The notes: a model not told the origin generated them from the letters alone. A stretch of DNA of 64,000 nucleotides from Nitratiruptor sp. SB155-2 (GCF_000010325.1 NC_009662.1:1198501-1262500); one strand, 5' to 3'. Shown: positions 35,878 to 46,103, counted from the stretch's first letter. Program-made: numbers and translations.

Positions 35878-36617
35878 TGGATAATCGCATCCACCATTTT
35901 TAAGATAAATTCTGCGCTTCGCTTGGATGAACTTTTCAAAAATGTATCAAAATCAAAGCTCGCATCCATATCCGCCGCATCACTGATGGAACGGAGGATA
36001 AAAAAAGGTATATCAAAAGCATCACATACAACTGCCACAGCGGCGCCCTCCATCTCCAAAGCGTCCGCATCAAAGGTTTTTTGAATCCATTCTTTTCTTT
36101 TGGGATCGGCTATAAACTGATCACCTGTTGCGATGGTGCCCTCTTTCAAAGGAACTTGCATCTGCTTTGCCACATCTTTTGCGATCTCTCGTAAAACGGG
36201 ATCACTTTCCACATACACTTTGCCTTCTGGAACATATCCGTACGGATGACCAAAGGCCGTGATATCCAGATCATGCTGGCACAGTCTCTTGGCCATGATA
36301 AGATCGCCAATGTGCAAATCTTCGCTGATAGCTCCGGCAACACCACTGAAAAGGAGTTTCTCGACCTTGAAATGCTGTATCAATACGTTTGCTGTCAAAG
36401 AAGCGTAGACTTTTCCTATCTTGCTGTATGCAACGATAATCTCATGGCCCTTGTACTTCGCTTCAAAATATCTGTTGCCGGCGATATAGTGCAGTTTGAT
36501 ATTTTGCATATGTTCGATGATATACTCAAGAGGCTCATCCGTACTGAATGTGGAGTCGAGCCTGCTTAAAATCGGCTCAATCTCCTCTATCATAGCGCCC
36601 ATGATCGCTATTTTCAT
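35874..36617 (-). CDS. mtnN: MTA/SAH nucleosidase (probably also aminofutalosine nucleosidase)
   Basis: The enzyme cleaves adenine from 5'-methylthioadenosine and S-adenosylhomocysteine. In Campylobacterota it also acts on aminofutalosine in menaquinone synthesis. Motifs are MKIAIMGAMIEEIEPIL at the start, FSGVAGAISEDLHIGDLIMA, ATGDQFIADPKRKEWIQ and the catalytic region DALEMEGAAVAVVCD, FFILRSISDAADM. ATG 36617, with TTGGAGA just upstream, gives 247 residues; the TTG at 36629 overlaps that ribosome binding site. It leads the ttcA-fliK-flhX run. Confidence 0.94.
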   Translation of the reverse strand: MKIAIMGAMIEEIEPILSRLDSTFSTDEPLEYIIEHMQNIKLHYIAGNRYFEAKYKGHEIIVAYSKIGKVYASLTANVLIQHFKVEKLLFSGVAGAISEDLHIGDLIMAKRLCQHDLDITAFGHPYGYVPEGKVYVESDPVLREIAKDVAKQMQVPLKEGTIATGDQFIADPKRKEWIQKTFDADALEMEGAAVAVVCDAFDIPFFILRSISDAADMDASFDFDTFLKSSSKRSAEFILKMVDAIIQ

Positions 36618-36664
36618 GATATTCTCCAACTTTTTTGGTAGATTGTAGCAAAGAAGGGGATAAG

Positions 36665-36680
36665 GAGGGCTTAAACCCTC
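36665..36680 (-). terminator. Candidate terminator after the unknown exported gene
   Basis: GAGGG / CCCTC stem with a six-base loop directly after the stop codon at 36681. A modest hairpin with T-rich sequence after it. Confidence 0.4.
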
Positions 36681-37280
36681 TTATTTCCACATATTATTCC
36701 ATTTGCAAAAACTTCTTTTATCAAAATGGTAGATAGAGTGGGTATTGGCACGTTCACCATTTTTGTAGACAATGTAGCTCGCTTTGAGATGCTTATTGTT
36801 ATTGGAGAGTTCCAAAATGATATGATGCACATGCGATTCGTCACTGTCGCACACCTCGCTTCGCTCTTCGTCACAGTCAAACACCAATTTTTTTGGCGTG
36901 CTCTCCTCTTCGTTAAATACAAAACTGGGCTGATTCTTCTTTGCACAGTAGTGCGTCGCCAATAGTTTGTTGCATTCGGGATAGTGATCACAGTGATACA
37001 TAGTCACCATCCATCGAATGGTGTCTGGCAAAAGCTCCTCTTTTATCGCGGAACCTGATCCAATCACCGTATATTCTACCCCTGTTTTGTCTGTTCCAAG
37101 AAGTCTTTTTACCGCTGGATGGTTATGGGCACCGGTTGTCCCGATCTGTTTGCTTGCAGGTGAAAGTGTCCATTGACCTGGAAGAACCTCTTTCATATAG
37201 TTAAACGCCTCTTTTGAACTCATATGTGCAAAAGCCGCAATTGAGCCAAGCAGCATCATACCAACAGCAAACTTTTTCAT
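36681..37280 (-). CDS. Exported His- and Cys-rich protein of unknown function
   Basis: The 199-residue protein has a signal peptide (MKKFAVGMMLLGSIAAFAHM). The mature part has TTGAHNHPAVKRLLG, GSGSAIKEELLPDTIRWMVT, MYHCDHYPECNKLLATHYCA and FDCDEERSEVCDSDESHVHH. The six Cys and many His suggest metal or disulfide chemistry in the periplasm. I do not recognise a family. It has its own gap upstream (110 bp after fabD) and a hairpin downstream, so it is probably transcribed alone. Confidence 0.8.
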   Translation of the reverse strand: MKKFAVGMMLLGSIAAFAHMSSKEAFNYMKEVLPGQWTLSPASKQIGTTGAHNHPAVKRLLGTDKTGVEYTVIGSGSAIKEELLPDTIRWMVTMYHCDHYPECNKLLATHYCAKKNQPSFVFNEEESTPKKLVFDCDEERSEVCDSDESHVHHIILELSNNNKHLKASYIVYKNGERANTHSIYHFDKRSFCKWNNMWK

Positions 37281-37368
37281 TTACACTCCTTTTTTTAAGA
37301 ATAGTAACGAATTTCAAATAATAACCCTTTGAAAAGATAGATTAGTTTTCATTATGTTTTTTATAACA

Positions 37369-37387
37369 TGGTGCGAAGAACGCACCA
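37369..37387 (-). terminator. Candidate terminator after fabD
   Basis: Seven-bp perfect stem TGGTGCG / CGCACCA with loop AAGAA, four bases past the fabD stop. It is preceded on the minus strand by TTTT but not followed by a long T run. Confidence 0.5.
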
Positions 37388-37390
37388 AAA

Positions 37391-38320
37391 TCAGAGGAGT
37401 TTTTGGAGGGTTTCTTCGAGGCACTTCATATCTTTGACACAAAGCGTAGGTACTTTTGTTACCCTTCTATTGATACCGCTGAGTACGCATCCTTCACCCA
37501 GTTCGATGAAAAGATCGTTCTCATTTTCGATCGATTTGATCGATTGTTTGTATAAAACGGGTTTAACCAGCTGCTCATCAAGTTTTTGAATGGCATCGGC
37601 TTTCGTACTGTATGGTTTTGCATCTACATTTGCGATGACCGGGATCTCAAAAGCGTTTCGGATAAACTTTTCAAGATATTCCCTCAAGGGCTCCCTTGCA
37701 GGCTCCATCAACGGACAGTGACTCGCTACGCTCATATTGAGAAGAAGTGCTCTTTTTGCACCTTTTTCTTTAAATATCGGAGCGACTGCATTCAAATCAG
37801 CCTTGATGCCAGCCACAACAATCTGGCCATCGCTATTGTAATTTGCAGGCCAAACCCTCTTGCCTTGTAATCTGGCCTCTTCGCATACCGCTTCTACAGT
37901 AGCATCATCCAAACCCATCACAACCATCATGCCGCCATCTGCCTCTTTCGCGGCTTCTTGCATGAACTTCCCTCTCATATACACCAGCTCCACCGCATCG
38001 ATAGGATCGAGGGCCCCTGAAGCGACGAGTGCACTGAATTCGCCCAAAGAGTGCCCTAATGTATATTTCGGTTTTTTTTCACAGTTGGATCGAAAGAGTG
38101 CATGAGCGATGGTACTGACAAGCAAAATAGCGGGTTGCGTATATTGGGTCTGATTGATAAGATCGTTTTGTTCGAAAAGCAGCTTTTGAAAATCGACTTG
38201 CAGGCGATCACTCGCTGCCTCTACAAGTTCCTTCGCCATGGGAGAGTGTTCGACAAAATCTTTTCCCATGCCAATTTTTTGGCTGCCTTGTCCTGGAAAT
38301 AAAAAAGTGAAATGTTGCAT
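37391..38320 (-). CDS. fabD: Malonyl-CoA:ACP transacylase
   Basis: FabD moves malonyl groups to acyl carrier protein for fatty acid elongation. The 309-residue protein starts with FLFPGQGSQKIGMGKDF. The active-site Ser is in YTLGHSLGEFSALVASGAL, the conserved Arg in LVYMRGKFMQEA and the catalytic His in NMSVASHCPLMEPA. Length is normal. It follows slyD after 77 bp holding two hairpins, the second enclosing its own ribosome binding site. Confidence 0.96.
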   Translation of the reverse strand: MQHFTFLFPGQGSQKIGMGKDFVEHSPMAKELVEAASDRLQVDFQKLLFEQNDLINQTQYTQPAILLVSTIAHALFRSNCEKKPKYTLGHSLGEFSALVASGALDPIDAVELVYMRGKFMQEAAKEADGGMMVVMGLDDATVEAVCEEARLQGKRVWPANYNSDGQIVVAGIKADLNAVAPIFKEKGAKRALLLNMSVASHCPLMEPAREPLREYLEKFIRNAFEIPVIANVDAKPYSTKADAIQKLDEQLVKPVLYKQSIKSIENENDLFIELGEGCVLSGINRRVTKVPTLCVKDMKCLEETLQKLL

Positions 38321-38322
38321 AG

Positions 38323-38345
38323 ATACTCCTCTTTTTGAGGAGTAT
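38323..38345 (-). promoter_or_regulatory. fabD: Hairpin enclosing the fabD ribosome binding site
   Basis: In the mRNA, ATACTCCTC pairs perfectly with GAGGAGTAT around a loop of five A. The right arm contains AGGAG, which ends about five bases before the fabD ATG. The left arm is its exact complement. Such an arrangement can block translation until opened by heat, a ribosome, a protein or another RNA. Confidence 0.6.
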
Positions 38346-38378
38346 TATATCAAGGGGATCTTTTGGAAGTGTTTAAAT

Positions 38379-38391
38379 GGGGCAAAGCCCC
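38379..38391 (-). terminator. Candidate attenuator between slyD and fabD
   Basis: Five-bp GC stem GGGGC / GCCCC with a three-base loop, six bases past the slyD stop. There is no T run, so any termination would be partial. Confidence 0.35.
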
Positions 38392-38397
38392 GAAAGA

Positions 38398-38904
38398 TTA
38401 GTGACTACAGCCGCAGCTGCCGCTTCCGCAGTGCTCTTCTTCTTGGACTTGTCCCGTCATAACCTCTTCTGGAGTTGCTTCTCGAACCTCTTTGATAGCT
38501 ACAGTAAACATAAGATCTTTTCCAGCCAATGGATGGTTGAAATCAATAGTAACTTCGTTATCGTTAAAAGATTTTACAGTAACTTGAACAGTTTCTCCAT
38601 TTTCTCCCTGTCCATAGAGCGTCATTCCCTCTTGAAGATCAATTCCTTGGAACTGCTCTCTTGGAAGAGTCTGGACAGCATTTTCATCTTTTTGACCATA
38701 TGCTTCTTCCGCTTGTACAAGAACATCTGCGTTTTCGCCTACATTCATCTCTTTGATTTTTGATTCGAGTCCTGGAATAATTTGGCCTTTCCCGGTTATA
38801 AATCGTAATGGCTTTTGACCGACATTACTGTCAATCACTTCACCAGTCTTAGCATCTTTTACTGTATATTCGATGCCTACTACATTATTATCTTGAATCG
38901 CCAT
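38398..38904 (-). CDS. slyD: SlyD-type FKBP peptidyl-prolyl isomerase
   Basis: The 168-residue protein folds proline bonds and binds nickel in hydrogenase or urease maturation in relatives. The FKBP part is split by the insert-in-flap domain (VGIEYTVKDAKTGEVIDSNV, GQKPLRFITGKGQIIPGLES, VTIDFNHPLAGKDLMFTVAI). A short metal-binding tail ends EEEHCGSGSCGCSH. ATG 38904 follows AAGGAC and fits the family; an upstream in-frame start at 38961 would add 19 unlikely residues. Confidence 0.93.
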   Translation of the reverse strand: MAIQDNNVVGIEYTVKDAKTGEVIDSNVGQKPLRFITGKGQIIPGLESKIKEMNVGENADVLVQAEEAYGQKDENAVQTLPREQFQGIDLQEGMTLYGQGENGETVQVTVKSFNDNEVTIDFNHPLAGKDLMFTVAIKEVREATPEEVMTGQVQEEEHCGSGSCGCSH

Positions 38905-38985
38905 GTATTGTCCTTTTGTGAAATTGCAATGTAGATTGTAACAAAATAAACTTGATACCACTTTAATGGTACCTACTAGTTGTAT

Positions 38986-39828
38986 CTATTTTAGCTTTTT
39001 CTTTGCTATCTTGGCAGCTTTGCTCTTAGGATAGAGGCTCACAAGATTTCTATAAAACTTCTTTGCCTCTTTCTTCCTTCCAAGTTTCTCCAATGAAATG
39101 GCAGTATGGAGCAAAAGGGTCGGCATATAGGATGCTTTTTGATATAATGAGGCGCTCTTTTTATAGTGCTTCACAGCGCATCCATAGTTTTTTTGATAAT
39201 AGCACGACTCAGCTATATAAAAATTGCTCGTCGCAGGTTTATAGTGTTTTTGAATGGCATATGAAAATAGCTCTTTTGCTTTTTCATACTCCTTTTTTCG
39301 AAAACTATGTAAAGCCTCTTTAAAAAGCTGCGCTCCACTTTTTTTGCTTACATTTTGCTTTTTGATCAATGCATAGATTTTAGAAAGTTCCGATTTGAGC
39401 TCATCTTTCGTCACATATGTGGAGTTGATCTGATCTATGAGAGACGAAAGCTCTTTAAGGATTTTTTTGATCTGCTCAAAATTCTCTTTTTGTATATTCA
39501 TCGAAGCATTGAGCTCTCTTTGAAGCTGCGCGATCTTTTCATCATTACCGCTTTTTTCTTTCAATCTTTTTTTGAGATCGCGAACATTTTCGTCCAATCC
39601 TTCTACGATGCTCTCCAGTCCTTTGACTCTTTCATCGATTCTCTCAACTTTCGATTGGACCGTATAGAGACTGTTTTGTAATCTTTTGATAGCTTTCTTG
39701 TTTTGCAGGATATGTTTCTCACTCTGGGTCAATCCGTACGGCTGATCAGAATCAAGATTGCCCGCTTCAAATACCGATGGCTCTGCAGCCATAAGTATTG
39801 AAGCAAGAAAGAGAACTAAATATCGCAC
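38986..39828 (-). CDS. cpoB: Tol-Pal system protein CpoB/YbgF
   Basis: The 280-residue periplasmic protein has a signal peptide (MRYLVLFLASILMAAEPS). A long coiled coil follows (about 45-155, NLYTVQSKVERIDERVKGLE-like heptads), then TPR repeats (LFKEALHSFRKKEYEKAKEL, SNFYIAESCYYQKNYGCAVK, HTAISLEKLGRKKEAKKFYR). CpoB coordinates outer membrane constriction with peptidoglycan synthesis. The order tolB-pal-cpoB is the usual one, with nine bases between pal and this gene. Confidence 0.9.
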   Translation of the reverse strand: MRYLVLFLASILMAAEPSVFEAGNLDSDQPYGLTQSEKHILQNKKAIKRLQNSLYTVQSKVERIDERVKGLESIVEGLDENVRDLKKRLKEKSGNDEKIAQLQRELNASMNIQKENFEQIKKILKELSSLIDQINSTYVTKDELKSELSKIYALIKKQNVSKKSGAQLFKEALHSFRKKEYEKAKELFSYAIQKHYKPATSNFYIAESCYYQKNYGCAVKHYKKSASLYQKASYMPTLLLHTAISLEKLGRKKEAKKFYRNLVSLYPKSKAAKIAKKKLK

Positions 39829-39837
39829 GAAACACCT

Positions 39838-40386
39838 TTATGGAATGAGTTCAAATTCAACGCGTCTATTTTTCGCCCAACACTCTTTCGTATGTTCTGT
39901 ACAGACAGGATTGGATTCTCCATAGCTGATAAGCGTCATTCGATCTTTCGCAACGCCTCTTGCAGCAAGGGCATCTCGCACACTTTTGGCTCGTTTGAGG
40001 CCAAGAGCATAGTTGTACTCATCTGTTCCCCATTCGTCACAATTTCCTTCCACCTTGATATTGAAAGGTTTCGCTTCGTCGGAATTGAACAATTTCGCAT
40101 CAAATTCAACTCTTGGCTGTTGATCTGGACGGATATTGTACTTGTCAAAATCGAAATAGATCTTTTTGCTTTGGGCTTCTATCGCTTTCATTTTTCTTAA
40201 CTTCGCTTCTTCTATCATCTCTTGATCGTTTCCGATTGTCTGAATACCTGATCCTTCCGTTACTTCGGTAGCCTCCTGCTGCTGTGTAGCTTGTGTTTGA
40301 GGAGCTTCAACTTCAACCTTTTTTGCACAACCAGTGATTAAAAAGCCAATCACGACAGCTGAAGTGAGTATATGTCTTGCCTTCAT
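39838..40386 (-). CDS. pal: Peptidoglycan-associated lipoprotein Pal
   Basis: Pal ties the outer membrane to peptidoglycan and interacts with TolB. The 182-residue precursor has a lipoprotein signal ending LITGC, a Gln/Thr/Glu-rich linker and an OmpA-type domain (IYFDFDKYNIRPDQQPRVEF, CDEWGTDEYNYALGLKRAKS, AKNRRVEFELIP). ATG 40386, after AAGGATGG, is preferred to the TTG-type start at 40404. It is downstream of tolB. Confidence 0.95.
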   Translation of the reverse strand: MKARHILTSAVVIGFLITGCAKKVEVEAPQTQATQQQEATEVTEGSGIQTIGNDQEMIEEAKLRKMKAIEAQSKKIYFDFDKYNIRPDQQPRVEFDAKLFNSDEAKPFNIKVEGNCDEWGTDEYNYALGLKRAKSVRDALAARGVAKDRMTLISYGESNPVCTEHTKECWAKNRRVEFELIP

Positions 40387-40452
40387 GTACCATCCTTTTT
40401 CCAAATTTTCGATATTGTATCAATATTTTACTTAAAAAGTGTTACCAAAGTA

Positions 40453-41676
40453 TTACCAATCGATCGACTGTATCTTACCGACATGAAGCGGATAAATATA
40501 ACTTTTGTTATATTGAAGCCGTATAACACCCAGCGCGCTTTGACGTTTGAACATTTTGATAAACAGAATCGTCTCTCCATCTGCGGCAAAACGCGGAAAG
40601 ATATTGACACCATTTGCCGTCAATCTTCGTATGTAATCGCTCGTTGTGGAAGTGAGATAGAGATTGAATGTGTTACTGCCAAAGGCGTTGTCCGTTTCTC
40701 TACTGGAATAGACCACATAATCTTTATATGTGGTACAAGCGCTGTTGTTTTTCCCATGATAGACCACTCTCTCCACCGCCTTAGATCCGATCCGTTTAGC
40801 AAATATTGTAGGATTGCCGAGCCTGTCCGAGACAAAAACGATACGTCTGCCATCTTCAACATAATTGCCGTTTACATCGATACCAGGATAGGTAGTGAGA
40901 CGTCTGAGAGTTTTTTTTGTAAGATCCAGCTCATAAATATCGGGCTGATAATTTGGTGCCATAGTGAGTAAAAGTTTTTTCCCATCCTTGCTCACATCAG
41001 AACATACCAACATTCCTTCGCTCTGAATGATTTTGGTTCGTGTGCCTTTATAGATGTCTACTTTATACAGAGTCGGAACCTTTTGCATGGAGGTATAATA
41101 AAAGGCTCTTTGTGTTCTGTCTGCCCATTTTGGAAAAATATTGAGCCCTCCGTGCACAACCGTCTTTTGATATGTCAATGTGTAATCGCTGATGACGATA
41201 TCGGCTCTTCTTGGGCCAACATATTTTGAAAAGACGACAAAACTTTTCAAAAAAGAGACATCTGGCAGATGGAGTTTGGCATTGATGTCATACACGATTC
41301 TGTGGGCTAAGAAAGGATAGCGGTCGTTATCTGAAATTTTATACCGTTTTTTGAGTAGAATAACCTTTTGTACGAGATCTGCAAAAAGTATCTCTGCACA
41401 CAGATGACCGTAATCATCGTACATCAGTTCATATTTTAAAAGATATCCTTCATTGTGGACACCACTCTCATCTTTGAGAACATCAAAATGAGAAGTCACC
41501 TCCAAATCTGCATTGATCAGCTTTAAAAATTTTTTTCTGAGCATATAGTTGATGTTTGAGGAGTGATCTTCAACCACAATTTTCGGTCTGTTTCCCACAT
41601 CTTTTACGATTTCAAGCGTCATATCCTGTGCATATAGCGTCAAGCTCAGAAGTACGAAGAAAATAAGTCTTGCCAT
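40453..41676 (-). CDS. tolB: Tol-Pal system beta-propeller protein TolB
   Basis: The 407-residue protein has a signal peptide (MARLIFFVLLSLTLYAQDM), an N-terminal alpha/beta domain and a C-terminal beta-propeller. The propeller has repeated blades such as DVSKDGKKLLLTMAPNYQPD and VEDGRRIVFVSDRLGNPTIF. TolB acts in the periplasm between Pal and TolA. It lies 44 bp after tolA. Sequence divergence from enterobacterial TolB is high, but gene order fixes the call. Confidence 0.92.
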   Translation of the reverse strand: MARLIFFVLLSLTLYAQDMTLEIVKDVGNRPKIVVEDHSSNINYMLRKKFLKLINADLEVTSHFDVLKDESGVHNEGYLLKYELMYDDYGHLCAEILFADLVQKVILLKKRYKISDNDRYPFLAHRIVYDINAKLHLPDVSFLKSFVVFSKYVGPRRADIVISDYTLTYQKTVVHGGLNIFPKWADRTQRAFYYTSMQKVPTLYKVDIYKGTRTKIIQSEGMLVCSDVSKDGKKLLLTMAPNYQPDIYELDLTKKTLRRLTTYPGIDVNGNYVEDGRRIVFVSDRLGNPTIFAKRIGSKAVERVVYHGKNNSACTTYKDYVVYSSRETDNAFGSNTFNLYLTSTTSDYIRRLTANGVNIFPRFAADGETILFIKMFKRQSALGVIRLQYNKSYIYPLHVGKIQSIDW

Positions 41677-41720
41677 GCAGTCCTCTTTTTTCCAAAGATT
41701 TTATCATAACTTCTTTAACA

Positions 41721-42422
41721 TCAATCTTTGGCTACAAAAAGTACTGTCAGCTCCCTTTTTTGTGCTGGTTTTGGAAAATGTTCGGATTTCATGGTCTGCA
41801 GATACTCATCAAGTTCTTCATTGAATGTTTCGTTGTTGGAATATTGCAAGACCTGATAATCAAAATTGCCTTTGGTGTCGATGATTATTTTCACTTTTGC
41901 CTGTGCTCCCGCACTCTCTTTGGATGGTATCCAGTAGGTGTAAAGAATCTTATAGACCTTTTCAAGATAAGGATCTTTTTTGCCTTCAACAGACTTTATA
42001 GATTTTTCATGAGCGGGTTGAAACTCTTTGAGTTGCAACTTTTCCAGAAGTTTTTGCGCTTTTTTACCGCCTTTGCCCCTAAATTTACTGACTTCGGCCG
42101 ATTTTTGTTTTGGCGTCTTTGTTTGCAAAGATCTTGTATCCAGTGAAGCGAAAAGATTTTTGATGTTTGCTCTTTTTTTTGGAGATTGTGAGCCACTCTT
42201 TCTGCTTTTTTTCGGTATACGCTTTTTTTCTACTCTCTTCTTGGCAACGACTTTTTTAAGCTCTTTTTTTGGCTCACTGATCATGACATCGATACTTTGC
42301 GCTTTTATGGAAATCTTTGTTGGATTTTCTTCATTGAAAAAATGAAACAAGCCCAACACAATGAGAAGATAGATGGCGACAGAGAGAGTGAAAGAGAAGA
42401 GCCCCAGTGTAAATCTATCCAT
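41721..42422 (-). CDS. tolA: TolA/TonB-like periplasmic energy transducer
   Basis: The 233-residue protein has one N-terminal membrane helix (FSFTLSVAIYLLIVLGLFHF) and a Lys/Arg-rich helical stalk. A TonB/TolA-type C-terminal domain follows (YLEKVYKILYTYWIPSKESA, KVKIIIDTKGNFDYQVLQYS). It should transmit proton-motive energy from TolQR across the periplasm. It is much shorter than E. coli TolA because the stalk is reduced. It overlaps tolR by eight bases. Confidence 0.87.
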   Translation of the reverse strand: MDRFTLGLFSFTLSVAIYLLIVLGLFHFFNEENPTKISIKAQSIDVMISEPKKELKKVVAKKRVEKKRIPKKSRKSGSQSPKKRANIKNLFASLDTRSLQTKTPKQKSAEVSKFRGKGGKKAQKLLEKLQLKEFQPAHEKSIKSVEGKKDPYLEKVYKILYTYWIPSKESAGAQAKVKIIIDTKGNFDYQVLQYSNNETFNEELDEYLQTMKSEHFPKPAQKRELTVLFVAKD

Positions 42423-42804
42423 TTGTTATAAGCGACACCTTTGAAAATCCAGCTTCCTTCACAACTTTGAGAACATACATGATATCACCGTAGCGCAATG
42501 ACTTGTCCGCAGCAATATATACTGGTGTTTTTCTATCGAATCTGTTCGCAAGCATGATGAAGCTGTCGGCAAAATTTTTGTAATTCAATCTCTCTTTTCC
42601 AACGGTAATCGTTTTATCCTTTGTAATCTTTATCTGAATGCTTTTCACTTTTTGGTAGCTTTTTGTTTTCGATCCCTGGGGAAGATTGATATCTTCTTGA
42701 TAGACAATAGCAGGTGCAGCCACCATCAAAATAGCCAAGAGTACCAACATTACATCGACAAGGGGTGTTATATTGAGTTCAGGTTTTTCGTCCCAATCAA
42801 ACAT
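42415..42804 (-). CDS. tolR: ExbD/TolR-type proton channel subunit
   Basis: The 129-residue protein has a short cytoplasmic start, one membrane helix with the key Asp (LNITPLVDVMLVLLAILMVA), and a periplasmic domain (PVYIAADKSLRYGDIMYVLK). With TolQ it forms the proton channel that energises TolA. The start directly abuts the tolQ stop. Confidence 0.94.
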   Translation of the reverse strand: MFDWDEKPELNITPLVDVMLVLLAILMVAAPAIVYQEDINLPQGSKTKSYQKVKSIQIKITKDKTITVGKERLNYKNFADSFIMLANRFDRKTPVYIAADKSLRYGDIMYVLKVVKEAGFSKVSLITNG

Positions 42805-43364
42805 TATCGATCCATTATAAGATCTAACTGCATGGAGAGTGTTGTCACCAGTTCATAGGCTTTTCTTTTTAAAATAAGATGATAGCTATATGCAAAGACA
42901 GCTACAAAAATCCCTGCTGCAGTCGCCACCAGAGCTTCACCGATAGAAGAGGATATGGTGGAGATGCTGGCTTTTGTAGAACCTAGAACATAAAAGGTCT
43001 CCAATATTGATACAACGGTACCAAAAAGACCTATAAAAGGAGATGTAGAGGCGGCTATGGATAAAAAAGTAAGACCGCTGGTTGCCTCTTTCGTACCGTT
43101 TTGTATGCAAAAATCCTGCGTTGTTTTCGTGATCTTGCTTTTACCTAAACATGTTTGTAAAAATGAGTTTGGCGCTGGACGATTACTGCCCATGTTGATC
43201 GTCTGTAAAGAGTTCTTTTCTCTATTTTGCCAAAAAAGAAGATAAAGATAGCGATAGAAAAAGAGCCAATTCACCAATAGAAAGTAGAGTGACAGCAGTG
43301 CAAGGACTGCTATCGTTATAGTATTGCTTTTTTGCAGGTAGGCAAGAATAAGATCGAAACCCAT
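42804..43364 (-). CDS. tolQ: ExbB/TolQ-type proton channel subunit
   Basis: The 186-residue protein has three membrane helices (about residues 17-37, 105-125 and 140-162). The MotA/TolQ/ExbB core reads TFLSIAASTSPFIGLFGTVV and ISSSIGEALVATAAGIFVAV. It pairs with TolR. Its start is one base past the atpC stop, so the Tol genes are joined directly to the ATP synthase operon. Confidence 0.94.
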   Translation of the reverse strand: MGFDLILAYLQKSNTITIAVLALLSLYFLLVNWLFFYRYLYLLFWQNREKNSLQTINMGSNRPAPNSFLQTCLGKSKITKTTQDFCIQNGTKEATSGLTFLSIAASTSPFIGLFGTVVSILETFYVLGSTKASISTISSSIGEALVATAAGIFVAVFAYSYHLILKRKAYELVTTLSMQLDLIMDR

Positions 43365-43365
43365 G

Positions 43366-43755
43366 TTAAACGATTTTCGCCGCTTTTTCTATTCGAGCTT
43401 CCACTGTTGCAAGTGCCGCTTTGTTTTCGCTTGCACTTTCGATAAGTTTTTTTGCCTCTTCTATTTTTTTTGCTATTTCGCTCTCAGTGGTACCTTCTAA
43501 CGGCACAGCACCCTCAACAAGAGCAGTAGCCTGATTTTCAGAGACATTGACATGCCCCCAGTTGATTACGATAGACTCTTTCTTTCCATCGGGAAGCTCT
43601 ATTTCAATCACGCCGGGTTTGAGAAGAGAGAGTAAAGAGGCATGCTTTGGCAAAACACCAAACTCACCCTCTTCTCCCGGAAATGTTACGCTTTTCACAT
43701 CTCCTTGAAATATGAGACCTTCAGGCGTAACTATTTCAAGCTTCAATGTATCCAT
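43366..43755 (-). CDS. atpC: ATP synthase epsilon subunit
   Basis: The 129-residue protein has the N-terminal beta-sandwich (LEIVTPEGLIFQGDVKSVTF, GEFGVLPKHASLLSLLKPGV) and the C-terminal two-helix part. It belongs to the F1 central stalk and can restrain ATP hydrolysis. It is the last atp gene here, 29 bp after atpD. Confidence 0.95.
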   Translation of the reverse strand: MDTLKLEIVTPEGLIFQGDVKSVTFPGEEGEFGVLPKHASLLSLLKPGVIEIELPDGKKESIVINWGHVNVSENQATALVEGAVPLEGTTESEIAKKIEEAKKLIESASENKAALATVEARIEKAAKIV

Positions 43756-43784
43756 TCAAATCCTTTTATCGAAGCCTTGCTTCG

Positions 43785-45209
<1,425 letters not shown>

Positions 45210-46094
45210 TTATTTCATAGCTTCCATACCACTGATAATCTCAATAAGCTCAGTGGTGATAGATTCTTGTCGTGCTTTGTTGTACGAAATGGTGAGTGAT
45301 CGGACCATCTCTTTTGCGTTGTTCGTTGCCGCATCCATAGCTTGCATTCGTGCACTGTGTTCTGCTGCCAGTGAATCAATCAAAGCATAGTACATATTAA
45401 ATTCGATATATTTGTTAAGAAGCGATTCAAGAACCTTTTCGCTCTCATCCGGTTCCATTTCAAGCATCGATCCGTCTACCTCTTCGGTATATTTGCTGAT
45501 ATCGATCGGCAAAAGTTGAATCGCTTTCATCTCCTGGGTAATCATATTTTTGTATCCGTTATGAATCAAGATAACTTTATCGGTCTTTCCTTCGAGGAAA
45601 TCCCCGACGGATTTCAATATATAATTCTTCGCTTCCTCATAGTTTGGTGAGGAACTAAGCCCCACAACGGAATCGTTGAGTTCATATCCTTGAAAATTGA
45701 AAAATTCTATCCCTTTTTTACCGACTGCTCGAAGTCTGACTTTCGCACCTTTTGACTGATACTCTTCAAGCAGCGATCGGACAGTTTTGATCGTTTGGTA
45801 GTTAAAACCGCCGCACAAGCCTTTATCGGCAGTAATAAAGATAATATCTACAACTGCTACTGCTTCAGGCTCTTCAAAATATCGTCCTTTGATTCCGCCA
45901 ACTTTATATTTTTTTATTGAAGAGGCGATTTGTCGCAATGTGGCATTGATCGCATCTTCAAAATATTTCGTTCTTTTTGCAAGCTCTTCCGTTCTGCGAA
46001 GCTTCGCAGTGGAAACAAGCTTCATGGCTCGGGTGGTCTTCTGGGTATTTTTGACACTCCCGATCTTTCGCTTGATATCTTTTAAATTTGCCAT
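45210..46094 (-). CDS. atpG: ATP synthase gamma subunit
   Basis: The rotating central stalk, 294 residues. The N-terminal helix has IKRKIGSVKNTQKTTRAMKL, the core FITADKGLCGGFNYQTIKTV and the C-terminal helix MQAMDAATNNAKEMVRSLTI with YNKARQESITTELIEIISG. It sits between atpA and atpD. Confidence 0.97.
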   Translation of the reverse strand: MANLKDIKRKIGSVKNTQKTTRAMKLVSTAKLRRTEELAKRTKYFEDAINATLRQIASSIKKYKVGGIKGRYFEEPEAVAVVDIIFITADKGLCGGFNYQTIKTVRSLLEEYQSKGAKVRLRAVGKKGIEFFNFQGYELNDSVVGLSSSPNYEEAKNYILKSVGDFLEGKTDKVILIHNGYKNMITQEMKAIQLLPIDISKYTEEVDGSMLEMEPDESEKVLESLLNKYIEFNMYYALIDSLAAEHSARMQAMDAATNNAKEMVRSLTISYNKARQESITTELIEIISGMEAMK

Positions 46095-46103
46095 TTTTTA
46101 TCC

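Noticed and set aside
37521-37550. Short GATCGATTT repeats in fabD
   Set aside because: They code for conserved Ile/Asp/Ser residues and are only a few units; likely codon coincidence.
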